From positions 1 through 64,000 of the forward strand of contig JALSHH010000047.1 of the NCBI GenBank assembly GCA_026982335.1: DNA of 64,000 nt. The letters run 5' to 3'. Positions 17,693-26,271 of this stretch are shown piece by piece. Source of the DNA: Phycisphaerales bacterium (GTDB taxonomy: Bacteria; Planctomycetota; Phycisphaerae; Phycisphaerales; UBA1924). Position numbers and translations under genes: made by a program. The number at the start of each line of letters is the position of its first letter. Position 1 is the first letter of the stretch. Under the pieces are notes generated by a model. The model had not been told where the DNA came from and made no database searches. It saw only the letters and a list, made by a program, of their open reading frames with translations.

Positions 17693-19270
17693 TTATTCGT
17701 ACAGGTTCGTCGCTTCGGTTTCGATAACCGGCTCAGTCAAACGAGCCGAGGTCATTTCAACACGGAAGCGTGAATCGGCTTCGGCATCTGCACGCACAGT
17801 GATGCGCCAGCTAATCGAGGCACCCGGTGCCAACGAACCCGATGGAGCAAAGGTGACCGTCTTGCCAGAGATTGACCCGCTGGTCGCACCAGTCGCCGAA
17901 ACGAACGATTGCTCAGCAGGAAGCGTACCCACAATCTGAATATCCGTGTCGGCAGCAGTACCCTGGTTCGTCACAGTAATCACATAAGTTGTTTCTTGGC
18001 CAACCTCGACAGGGTCAACAATATCAACCACTTCAAGGAGGATTGCGGGAATACCCTTAACTTCAGTGGTGCAACGATCGGAAACCGAATCAGCACACGA
18101 AGCGTTGCCCGTCACCGTTGAACTGTAGCGACCGATGGTCGATGCAGCGACGGTCATCGAGAAGTTCTTCGACGCACCAGCGTTCATCGCACCAAAGTCC
18201 CAAACAACATTCGAACCAACAACACGCCCCCCACTGCTTGCCCGAACAAGCGTTGTACCCGCTGGAATGGATGCCGAAGCGGTCGAGGTGTTCGCCACGC
18301 CATCGCCAACATTCTCGATCGAGTAGTTGTAGGTGAAGTTGCGCCCGAGGAACTGCGAATCGGAACATTCAACAGCCACCTCAAGCTCAGGAGCGGTAAT
18401 CACCGTCGTTGTGGCGTCCGCGTCTGCTTCAAGACCACCATCAGCCGATGCGAATGCTGGACTCTCGAATGTACCTGTGTCCGATGTCGTTGCAAAGACC
18501 TTGAAGGCCCGTGTTTCACCCGCTGCGAGTGTTCCAACAGGGATTCGGACTGAACGCGACCCCGCATCGGTCATCATCCCATTAGGAAGGGTGTCTTCGA
18601 TCACCACGCCGGTTGCAGCGCCGCTGCCTGAGTTTTTGACGGTATATACAAGCGTAATCTGGTCACACTTGAGTGCTGCAGCCGTTGCGGTCTTGTTGAG
18701 TGCCAAGGCAGGCTCGACAACCTTGACCGTCGCGCACAAGAAGTTGTTGTACGAAACAGTAATACAATCAGACGCAAATCCAACATCCTCAGCCGATCCG
18801 GTAAGCTCGATAACCTTTGTCTGCCTAGGTCCAAAGTCCCCCATCGCCCAGCTCATCGTTCCGTCACTCATCGCCCCAGATGGCTCAGAATCCGAAACTT
18901 CAAGATTCGTCGCGCTGTTCATCATCACCATAACATTCTGAAGCTCAGCATTGGTCAGGTTCGTGATGTGGTACGAAAAATCAAAATCCTGACCTTTACG
19001 CACCTCGTTGGGCATCACCTGATGCACAAGCAGAGCACTGCTCTTGGGATCCCCCGTTGGAAACGCCATCCGTGATGCCGACTCATTGGCGCCCAGACGA
19101 GGCGAATAGTGCCCCCATAGATTGGCGCTCTTGTTGTCACTTTTGGGTGCCGGCTCAGATTCGCGAACGACTTCGTTGTTGTCTTTCGAAACGGTGCTGG
19201 TGGTGCTGCACCCTACGAGCATTGCCCCGAGCACGAGTCCTGCCCCGATACAAATCGAGTGCTTGTTCAT
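17693..19270 (-). CDS. OmcB-like / DUF11 repeat lipoprotein
   Basis: 525 residues. Lipoprotein signal 'MNKHSICIGAGLVLGAMLVGC' with lipobox LVGC. A linker is followed by four or five Ig-like DUF11/CARDB-type repeats, recognisable by 'YTVKNSGSGAATGVVIEDTLPNGM', 'YSIENVGDGVANTSTASASIPAG' and 'ITVTNQGTAADTDIQIVGTLP'. Six scattered cysteines remain in the mature part. This arrangement resembles chlamydial OmcB and its planctomycete/verrucomicrobial relatives, so a structural cell-envelope role is inferred. Start ATG 19270 has GAGGAA 4-5 nt upstream; the track start at 19294 is a TTG. A perfect terminator follows. Confidence 0.8.
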   Translation of the reverse strand: MNKHSICIGAGLVLGAMLVGCSTTSTVSKDNNEVVRESEPAPKSDNKSANLWGHYSPRLGANESASRMAFPTGDPKSSALLVHQVMPNEVRKGQDFDFSYHITNLTNAELQNVMVMMNSATNLEVSDSEPSGAMSDGTMSWAMGDFGPRQTKVIELTGSAEDVGFASDCITVSYNNFLCATVKVVEPALALNKTATAAALKCDQITLVYTVKNSGSGAATGVVIEDTLPNGMMTDAGSRSVRIPVGTLAAGETRAFKVFATTSDTGTFESPAFASADGGLEADADATTTVITAPELEVAVECSDSQFLGRNFTYNYSIENVGDGVANTSTASASIPAGTTLVRASSGGRVVGSNVVWDFGAMNAGASKNFSMTVAASTIGRYSSTVTGNASCADSVSDRCTTEVKGIPAILLEVVDIVDPVEVGQETTYVITVTNQGTAADTDIQIVGTLPAEQSFVSATGATSGSISGKTVTFAPSGSLAPGASISWRITVRADAEADSRFRVEMTSARLTEPVIETEATNLYE

Positions 19271-19505
19271 TGTGTTCCTCATTGTGATTTCCAATCTCCG
19301 TTGAGCGTATCCTCAAGTTCCGTGCGTGCCCCCCACGACGAGGGGTCTACTCAAGCACAACCCTATTTTGAAAACGGTTACAAACTCAAACTGTCCGGCT
19401 GCGGTCAACCCACCACAGCAATGGGCGCGAGAGCGACTGGATGATACAAGCCCTCACAACCAACGACAAGCATCTTCACTAGGCAACTTGCCCCAGTACC
19501 CAAGA

Positions 19506-20576
19506 TCAGCAAACAATACGACCAATCCACGATCTGAGCCCATCGGCACCCGATTCAAAACCAATCCCTAACTCGGGCACAACAATCCGACACTCAATAC
19601 GCCCCTCAAGCCGATCCTTCGCCTTGACCCAATCTTTGCGCGTCATGCAAATGGTCGAGACCTTGGTTGATTTGAGTTGTTGACACAGAGTCTCAACAAC
19701 ACACCCATCAAAAACATCATGATCCCCCAGCACCACCGCATCGACCAAATCCCACCCCATCCGCTCGATCTGACTCAAAAAACCATCAGGATTCCCAATC
19801 GCGCACACGCCAAGGATCGGCTGATCTTTGATCTCATCAAACCCACATACCCTTCCCACCCACCCATCACCCGATGCCCTATACATCATCACCGAATCCC
19901 ACACATGCGACGCAACCGCAAGAGGGCATCCCGGCACCTGCGATTGGATCCATCTGATCAATTCATTGAGCTCCCCATCGCTGACCATCTCCCGATGCGT
20001 CACCACCACCACATCCGCACGCGATAACGATTTCGCCGGCTCACGCAAAAAACCCCTGGGTAACAATGCATCACCATACGGCGGACTCGACGCGTCAATC
20101 AGCACAATATCCATATCACGCCTGAGCTGGCGATGCTGGAACCCGTCGTCCAAAATCACGCTATCGACCAATGGGTTGGCCTCGAACAATGCTCGCAGTC
20201 CGGCGATTCGGTTGGGCTGGGCAACAATCGGCACCCTCGGCAACGCTAGGCGGTGTTCTCGTTCTTCATCACCCATTTCCCCGGGCATCGCTTTGTACCC
20301 TCGCATCGCAACTGCAGGATGCCGACCCAACGACAAGAGTTCATTAACAACCCAATGCACCATCGGTGTCTTGCCCGTCCCACCCGCTGACAAGTTCCCG
20401 ATCGAAATCACAGGCACATCGAGCTTCGTCACCCCCACCGCTCGATCAAACCGCCAGTTCTGGAATCCAATCCCAAAACCATACCCCCACGACATCACCC
20501 GCGTAATGGCGTTGGGGACTCTCGTCGGAGCTTTGATCGACTTGGGTTCAGGATAGGATTCAGGATGATTGGTCAT
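19506..20576 (-). CDS. lpxK: Tetraacyldisaccharide 4'-kinase
   Basis: 356 residues. The hallmark is 'ISIGNLSAGGTGKTPMVHWV', the unusual P-loop of LpxK, with 'DSVILDDGFQHRQLRRDMDIVLID' carrying the LDDGFQH motif. It phosphorylates the lipid A precursor at the 4' position at the inner membrane. Start ATG 20576 overlaps the end of the upstream membrane-protein gene by 17 bp and has GAGGGG 5 nt upstream, so the two genes are probably translated from one message. With hldE this supports a Gram-negative type outer membrane. Confidence 0.95.
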   Translation of the reverse strand: MTNHPESYPEPKSIKAPTRVPNAITRVMSWGYGFGIGFQNWRFDRAVGVTKLDVPVISIGNLSAGGTGKTPMVHWVVNELLSLGRHPAVAMRGYKAMPGEMGDEEREHRLALPRVPIVAQPNRIAGLRALFEANPLVDSVILDDGFQHRQLRRDMDIVLIDASSPPYGDALLPRGFLREPAKSLSRADVVVVTHREMVSDGELNELIRWIQSQVPGCPLAVASHVWDSVMMYRASGDGWVGRVCGFDEIKDQPILGVCAIGNPDGFLSQIERMGWDLVDAVVLGDHDVFDGCVVETLCQQLKSTKVSTICMTRKDWVKAKDRLEGRIECRIVVPELGIGFESGADGLRSWIGRIVC

Positions 20577-20973
20577 CGTGCCCCTCATGCTCCTGATCCC
20601 TCAGCGGGTCGATCCCCAGTGCATCACGAAAATCCTCGCTCAGTTGACGCTTGGCCTTGCGGTGCAAACGCATCGTGTTGATCGCATCGAGCCCGGCCAG
20701 CATCAAAATCCCAGAGATCAGCCCGATCACCACGATCCAGACAACCGCAAAAAGCCCCGGGTCGTCCATGGTCGCGAACCCAAATCCATAGGCTAAAAGT
20801 GGAATCGCAAACATGCTCATCCAGCTCGATGCCGTTCTGATCCGCTTTCGACTCGGGGGCATGTATCCCTTGGGCAGTTCCTTGAGCGCGATCAAATATC
20901 CCGCCTGCACAATCAGCGCGATCAAGGCCAAGGGCAACACAAACCAGATTGGTGCGATCGGATCATTGGGCAT
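20560..20973 (-). CDS. Small membrane protein of unknown function
   Basis: 137 residues. Three hydrophobic segments: about 5-30 ('IWFVLPLALIALIVQAGYLIAL'), 50-70 ('SMFAIPLLAYGFGFATM') and 75-98 ('FAVVWIVVIGLISGILMLAG'). A charged C-terminal tail rich in Arg, Asp, Glu and His follows. No family recognised. Its end overlaps lpxK, suggesting co-transcription and a possible envelope role. I chose ATG 20973 because TACTAT ends 6 nt upstream as in other leaderless-type starts; the ORF is open to 21015. Divergent from serS. Confidence 0.65.
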   Translation of the reverse strand: MPNDPIAPIWFVLPLALIALIVQAGYLIALKELPKGYMPPSRKRIRTASSWMSMFAIPLLAYGFGFATMDDPGLFAVVWIVVIGLISGILMLAGLDAINTMRLHRKAKRQLSEDFRDALGIDPLRDQEHEGHDDQSS

Positions 20974-20979
20974 CTTCCA

Positions 20980-20985
20980 ATAGTA
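20980..20985 (-). promoter_or_regulatory. -10-like TACTAT 6 nt before a start codon (leaderless-type)
   Basis: TACTAT-N6-ATG on the minus strand before the membrane protein/lpxK pair. There is no Shine-Dalgarno site. Confidence 0.4.
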
Positions 20986-21047
20986 CGACACCCGAGCCGA
21001 TGATGCAGAAATCATCCCCCAACCCCGACGAATCCATCCCTCTTCCC

Positions 21048-21053
21048 TACACT
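21048..21053 (+). promoter_or_regulatory. -10-like TACACT 6 nt before serS start (leaderless-type)
   Basis: 'CCTACACTCTCCCC' directly precedes the serS ATG. It is nearly the same string as in front of the oxidoreductase at 10471 and plsC at 62549. Confidence 0.5.
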
Positions 21054-21059
21054 CTCCCC

Positions 21060-22469
21060 ATGATTGATCTCAAAGCCCTACGCGAAAATCCACAACGCTT
21101 CATCGAAGGCTGCGCCAAAAAAAATGTCGCAGTGGACATCGACACCCTCCTCAAACTCGACGCACAACGCCGAGCCCTCCAGACCCAACAAGAAACACTC
21201 AGAGCAGCCCAAAACAAACTCTCCAAGGAAACGGGACCGAAAATTGGTCAACTGATGGGCAAACTCAAAGGCGCATCAGATGTGGACAAGCCTGCAATCC
21301 AATCCCAAATCACTGAGATCAAATCCGCCCCGGCAAAGATGAAAGACGAGATCAACGCCCTCGAATCCCAGATCGCCCAGATCGAGCCCGAACTCAACGC
21401 GATCCTACTCTCGGTGCCCCTGCCGCCCGATGACGATGTGCCCGTAGGTACCACCGCCGACGACAATGTCGAACTTTCCAGATGGGCGCCCGATGATTGG
21501 GACTGGGACAAATCATTCGAAGCCAACAAAGGATTCAAACCTCGCACGCATCTCGAACTCTGCGAAATGCACAACCTTGTCGATTATCCACGAGGGGTCA
21601 AGATCGCCGGGTCCCGTTCGTACATCCTCATCGGCGACGCCATGCGTTTGCACCAGGCCATCCTCCGATTCGCATTTGACACCATGATCAATGAGCATGG
21701 GTTTACCCCCATGAGTGTGCCTGTCCTTGTCCGCGAAGAAGCGATGGTCGGCACCGGATTCTTCCCCGGCGGACGCGATCAGGCCTACCACATCAACGAG
21801 ACCGAGCGTGGTGGTGGCTACGACATGTTCCTCACCGGCACCGGCGAAGTTGGACTCATGGGCATCCATCAAGACGAAATCCTCGACGAATCCAAGCTCC
21901 CGCTCAAATATGTCACCGTCTCGACCTGCTTCCGCCGAGAAGCCGGGGCGGCGGGCAAAGACACCGCCGGGTTGTACCGCATCCACCAGTTCGATAAAGT
22001 CGAGCAGGTGATTATTGATGTGGCCGACGAATCCAAATCACGCCAGCACCACAAGGACATGATGGGGTTTGTCGAAGGGTTGCTCAAATCCCTGAAACTC
22101 CCCCACCGCTTGCTCCAGTGTTGCACAGGTGATCTGGGCGTGAAGAACGCTGACATGATCGACATCGAATGCTGGATGCCTGGCCGAGGCGACGAAGACC
22201 AATCGGGCACACCGACGGGCGAGTTTGGCGAGACGCATTCAGCAAGCCGACTCTACGACTACCAATGCCGACGCCTGAACATGCGCTATCGCCCAGGCGG
22301 CGAGGGGGGCAAAGGCACAACCACCTTCTGCCACTCCCTCAACAATACCGTTGCCGCCTCGCCAAGGATTCTGATCCCGATCCTCGAAATGTATCAGAAC
22401 GCCGACGGATCGATCACCGTGCCCGAGGCGCTGGTGCCGCATATGAACGGGCAGACGAAGATCGGATAA
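21060..22469 (+). CDS. serS: Seryl-tRNA synthetase
   Basis: 469 residues, class II synthetase that charges tRNA-Ser. The N-terminal coiled-coil arm (residues about 1-110, 'LDAQRRALQTQQETLRAAQNKL') binds the tRNA variable arm. Catalytic motifs: motif 2 'VSTCFRREAGAAGKDTAGLYRIHQFDKVEQ' and motif 3 region 'NNTVAASPRILIPILE' (usually GxGxxxxR). Slightly longer than the common 420-430 residues. The track start at 20949 is an upstream extension; 'MIDLKALRENPQRF' is the family N-terminus. The TAA stop overlaps the -10-like element of ogt. Confidence 0.97.
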   Translation: MIDLKALRENPQRFIEGCAKKNVAVDIDTLLKLDAQRRALQTQQETLRAAQNKLSKETGPKIGQLMGKLKGASDVDKPAIQSQITEIKSAPAKMKDEINALESQIAQIEPELNAILLSVPLPPDDDVPVGTTADDNVELSRWAPDDWDWDKSFEANKGFKPRTHLELCEMHNLVDYPRGVKIAGSRSYILIGDAMRLHQAILRFAFDTMINEHGFTPMSVPVLVREEAMVGTGFFPGGRDQAYHINETERGGGYDMFLTGTGEVGLMGIHQDEILDESKLPLKYVTVSTCFRREAGAAGKDTAGLYRIHQFDKVEQVIIDVADESKSRQHHKDMMGFVEGLLKSLKLPHRLLQCCTGDLGVKNADMIDIECWMPGRGDEDQSGTPTGEFGETHSASRLYDYQCRRLNMRYRPGGEGGKGTTTFCHSLNNTVAASPRILIPILEMYQNADGSITVPEALVPHMNGQTKIG

Positions 22470-22472
22470 ACT
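22467..22472 (+). promoter_or_regulatory. -10-like TAAACT overlapping the serS stop, 6 nt before ogt
   Basis: TAAACT-N6-ATG. The first three bases are the serS stop codon. Confidence 0.4.
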
Positions 22473-22478
22473 CCACGC

Positions 22479-23003
22479 ATGCTCATAACCAAATCATTCG
22501 ACACCCCACTGTGCCCGATGGTTGCTGCGACGACCAACCAAGGCATCTGCCTGCTCGAAATGGGTTCTCCTGAGCGACAAGCCCGCGAGCACGCCGAACT
22601 TGAGTCAGTCTTCGACTGCAAAATGATCCCCGGCAATCACCCACTGCTCGACCAGCTCGAAGCCCAGCTCGATGCCTACTTCACCGGTAACCTGACCAAC
22701 TTTACCGTCCCGCTCGACACGCCCGGCACCGATTGGCAGCATCAAGTCTGGAACGCCTTGACCACCATCCCCTATGGGCAAACTCTGTCATACGGGCTGC
22801 TTGCCGAGCAACTCGACAACCCGGGCGGCTCACGCGCCGTCGGACTTGCCAATGGCAAAAACCGGGTCTCCATCATCATCCCCTGCCACCGCGTCATCGC
22901 TGCCGACGGCTCACTCCACGGGTACGGCGGCGGCATCGCACGCAAACGCTGGTTACTCAATCACGAACAACTCCACAGAGGCCAAGCTCTTTTTACTCAA
23001 TAA
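22479..23003 (+). CDS. ogt: Methylated-DNA--protein-cysteine methyltransferase
   Basis: 174 residues. The suicide repair enzyme takes the alkyl group from O6-alkylguanine onto C136 in 'IIIPCHRVIAADGSLHGYGGG'. The upstream helix-turn-helix 'YGQTLSYGLLAEQLDNPGGSRAVGLANGKN' binds DNA. There is no AraC/Ada N-terminal domain, so it is the Ogt/Mgt type. It starts 9 bp after the serS stop with no Shine-Dalgarno site; a -10-like TAAACT overlaps that stop. Confidence 0.95.
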   Translation: MLITKSFDTPLCPMVAATTNQGICLLEMGSPERQAREHAELESVFDCKMIPGNHPLLDQLEAQLDAYFTGNLTNFTVPLDTPGTDWQHQVWNALTTIPYGQTLSYGLLAEQLDNPGGSRAVGLANGKNRVSIIIPCHRVIAADGSLHGYGGGIARKRWLLNHEQLHRGQALFTQ

Positions 23004-23096
23004 TCAATCCCTCCCTGTCGAAAGCAATCCTTGTCAAGAATGGAAAGGCAATGATTCTTTTCTCAGATATTTGCACGAAGAACGCATCCGAAGTTG

Positions 23097-24290
23097 CTAC
23101 TCAAGTCCCAAACGCACCATCGACACCGTCCCGGGAACATGCACCAGTTCAGGATGCCCGTGCGCCCGGAGATATGCGATCAGACCCGCCATTTCATCGT
23201 GCACCGGCGCAACAAAGCTCATCACCTCGCCCGTCATCGGATGATCGAAGGCCAACAACGCGGCGTGCAACGCCTGACGATCAATCAGCACCACCCCATC
23301 CTTGCCAACAAACGGCTTGCCCAGGTACATATCGTCCCCCACAATCGGGTATCCCAAGTGCGAAAGATGTACCCGGATCTGATGCGTCCGGCCGGTCAAT
23401 AACTCAAGCTCGACGAGCGTGAACTTGCGTGTCGATGATGCCTTACGCAATCCGGGCAACTCATAACGCTCACGCACCCGACAGATTGTTTGGCTCGGCT
23501 TGCCCAGATCGTCAAACCGCACCACCCGCTTCTCGCGCGAACCCTTCGCACGCGACAAATGCGGCCCCAAGGGCAAATCAATCACCTGCTCATCCCGTGC
23601 AACCCACCCTTGCACCACCGCCAAATAACGCTTATCGACCTGGCGATCCTCGAACTTCTTGCCCATCTTCCAATGCGCCTCGTCGGTCTTGGCAAAAACA
23701 ATGCACCCCGAAGTATGCCGGTCGAGCCGATGAACAACACCCGGGCGAGCGAACTCTTCACCCACGCTCGACAACTCACCTGATGCACCCTGCTCGAAAT
23801 GATGCACCAGCGCATTGAGCATCGTCCCCCGATTCTCTGCCCGCGCCGGGTGAACGATGATGTCAGGCTGCTTGTCGATGACCAGAATATGCTCGTCCTC
23901 GTAGAGCACATCGAGAGGAATGTCATCGGCTTCGATCTCACCACTCGGGGGAGGTGGAATCACCAACTCGATTTTGTCGCCCAATCGGAGTTTCGTTGAT
24001 GCTTTGGCAACCTTGCCATTGACCGTCGCCCCGCCCGAGTCGATGAGCGTCTGCAACTGGTTTCGGCTCATAAAAGTAATCCGCGAAGTCAAATACCGGT
24101 CGAGCCGATCCTTCACATCGCGCATCATCTCGAAAGGCACCCGAAGCACAAACGCATCATCCCCCTGTTCGCGCGCATTGAGATACGCCTGACGCACCGC
24201 CTCGCCATCGACCTTGCCTCCGGGTTGGATAAACGATTCGGCAGGTGCACCGACAGGAACATCATCCGGGTTCGGGCCCGACGAGCTCAC
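23097..24290 (-). CDS. RluA-family pseudouridine synthase (RluD type)
   Basis: 397 residues. An N-terminal extension is followed by an S4 domain ('[32 protein letters not shown]') and a catalytic domain with '[23 protein letters not shown]', where the Asp of HRLD is the nucleophile, and '[28 protein letters not shown]'-like end. RluD-type enzymes modify helix 69 of 23S rRNA; the exact target here is not certain. The start is GTG 24290, overlapping the TGA of the upstream gene (GTGA), so translation is coupled. Confidence 0.92.
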   Translation of the reverse strand: [397 protein letters not shown]

Positions 24291-25129
24291 GGCGAGTCTG
24301 ATTCGCTTGCAGAATGAGCATCCGGATCGGCTTCTGGAACCAGTGACGGATCCGGCTCGACCCGTGAGACCGAATCAAGCAAATCCTGGATCTGCTCTTG
24401 CGTCAACGAAGGTGTCTCCTCGCCAGGCAATGGAACAATCTGATCCTTGCTGGGCAAAGGCTTGATCTCCTTAAGCACATCGACATTGGCAATACGGCTC
24501 GATGCAAAGGCTGCGATACTCGGATACTGCGATTCCTTGGCCAAGGCTTCGAGCTTCTGGTACATGCTCACCGCACCATCAAAGTTCCGCCGACCTTCTT
24601 CAACCGTCGCCAATCGACTCATCGCCTGCATCGCAATAAGCTCTTTGCCCTCGACACTCGACACAAGTTCGAGCACCTCTCCGGCAAGCTGACCCGCCTG
24701 CTCAAGATACACCTTGCGCTGCGCCTCGTCGAGTACATCTTCTTCATTCACAGGCAACCCCGTCTGCGGATCAATTGGCGCACCAGGTTCAACCCCGACG
24801 ACAAAGGCATTGAGATACAACTCTGTCGTCGTCAGCAAAGCCAACTCAGGTACTGCGCGAACCCCTGCATACTCGGCTGCGATTGTGCGCAAGGATGCAG
24901 GCGACGGATTCCCGCCTTGGGTCGCCGAGGCAAGCTCACGAAAAGCCTGGTCGATCTTGGCGATCCGCTGACGCTCGCGGTATTGCAACCCCGCCCAGAC
25001 CAACGCGGCAACTGCCAGCGTGATAAGCACCGGCGAACTCCACTTGTTGAGAAAGTCCACAAATTCTTGATTGACCCGTGAATCCTCAAGTCCTGCACCT
25101 TCTTTGATCCCTGATTGCCGATCGTCCAT
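24287..25129 (-). CDS. Membrane-anchored TPR-like protein (YfgM-like)
   Basis: 280 residues. One TM helix at about 33-49 ('SSPVLITLAVAALVWAGLQY') follows a short cytoplasmic N-terminus. The rest is alpha-helical with TPR-like periodicity ('AQRKVYLEQAGQLAGEVLELV', 'RRNFDGAVSMYQKLEALAKES') and an acidic Pro/Glu/Asp-rich tail. The layout matches the YfgM/Tol-Pal-type tetratricopeptide membrane proteins often found near GTPase genes, and a chaperone-like role at the inner membrane is inferred by analogy. Start ATG 25129 has GAGGA 6 nt upstream. It overlaps the pseudouridine synthase by 4 bp. Confidence 0.65.
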   Translation of the reverse strand: MDDRQSGIKEGAGLEDSRVNQEFVDFLNKWSSPVLITLAVAALVWAGLQYRERQRIAKIDQAFRELASATQGGNPSPASLRTIAAEYAGVRAVPELALLTTTELYLNAFVVGVEPGAPIDPQTGLPVNEEDVLDEAQRKVYLEQAGQLAGEVLELVSSVEGKELIAMQAMSRLATVEEGRRNFDGAVSMYQKLEALAKESQYPSIAAFASSRIANVDVLKEIKPLPSKDQIVPLPGEETPSLTQEQIQDLLDSVSRVEPDPSLVPEADPDAHSASESDSP

Positions 25130-25269
25130 GCCGAATCCTCATATACCTGCCCGCCTACCCATCGAGCCAACCCGTTGCATTCAACCGGTTTCCAGAGCCA
25201 CATCATCTTTGGTAAGCGGGTGCAATCCTAGCGTCCCCAACAGGCCAAAGCACCCACAATCGCACCCCT

Positions 25270-26271
25270 TCACGAACTTCCCACATCCTTGATTCCGTCC
25301 CAGAACCGCCAAGGACGCTCATCAGCGAGGAATGCCCGAGGCACCAGCGACTCGCCAAGGCATTGAACCAGCGATTCGATCCCCGCCAACTGCCCATCAC
25401 ACCCAAACCCAACCGCCACATCCACGCTGCACTTCGTCGGCCCCAGATCAGCACGCATCCCCACCCGAACACGCGGAGTCTTTCCCCCGATCGCCGATTC
25501 GAGCCGAGCATCGAGCTCGCCACGCGCATCACCTGCATCAATACAGTGCACAATCACATCCGCCTGCGATACCATCCGCAGGGCAATTTCAATCTCATCG
25601 CCAGCGCCGATCCGCTCATCAATCCCCGGCGTGTCGATCCACCGCACCACCAATCCCCCCAAATCGACCAGGACCCCAACATGATCGCGCGTCGTCCCCG
25701 CGACATCGGCCACCAGCGCGACCGACTCGCCCGCGAGCGCGTTGAGCAGTGTCGATTTGCCCACATTGGCCCGCCCAACAGCTGCCACAACCGGAGGCAC
25801 GATCAACCTGTCGAGTACCTTCGCATCGGCCATTTCCACGGCCCGATCCGCATCACTGAGCCAATCCGCCCCCATCGCTTTCCATCTCCTAGGCTGATCA
25901 AGCAAGAGATCAACCGCCAGCGGACTCGCTGCCTGTGACAACACATACAACATCCACGCTTCAATCTCATTTTCCGCTTCGGGATATGCCCCAACCGGAT
26001 CGACCACTTCTTCAATCGGCACGCCTTGCTTGGCCAATGCACCGGAGATTGCCCGAACAATCGCGATCCCGCCGTGAGGCATGAGCATGATCGAGTCTGC
26101 GTCCCACCGGACAATCACCGCTTGATCAATTCCAAAGACCGAGCCCAACCGAACTTGCCCCGGCGCAGGGTCGATCAAACCCAGTGCCGATGGATCAGGA
26201 TGCACCACACGGATCATTGCGATTGCGCCCATGACTGATCGGGGTGTTTCGATCGTGTGATAGGCGCTCAT
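25270..26271 (-). CDS. Degenerate MnmE/TrmE-like GTPase
   Basis: 333 residues against about 450 for MnmE. N-terminal part resembles the TrmE folate-binding domain in outline ('YHTIETPRSVMGAIAMIRV') and is weakly conserved. The G domain has P-loop 'GRANVGKST' at 166-174, 'AGTTRD' (G2) at 191-196 and 'DTPG' (G3) at 213-216. The G4 site reads 'GMRADLG' instead of NKxD. The C-terminal 'C(I/L)GK' that MnmE needs for tRNA modification is absent; the protein ends 'WDGIKDVGSS'. A canonical mnmG lies at 42.7 kb, so this could be its shortened partner or a repurposed ribosome-associated GTPase. It starts inside the coaX stop (TGATG). Confidence 0.75.
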   Translation of the reverse strand: MSAYHTIETPRSVMGAIAMIRVVHPDPSALGLIDPAPGQVRLGSVFGIDQAVIVRWDADSIMLMPHGGIAIVRAISGALAKQGVPIEEVVDPVGAYPEAENEIEAWMLYVLSQAASPLAVDLLLDQPRRWKAMGADWLSDADRAVEMADAKVLDRLIVPPVVAAVGRANVGKSTLLNALAGESVALVADVAGTTRDHVGVLVDLGGLVVRWIDTPGIDERIGAGDEIEIALRMVSQADVIVHCIDAGDARGELDARLESAIGGKTPRVRVGMRADLGPTKCSVDVAVGFGCDGQLAGIESLVQCLGESLVPRAFLADERPWRFWDGIKDVGSS

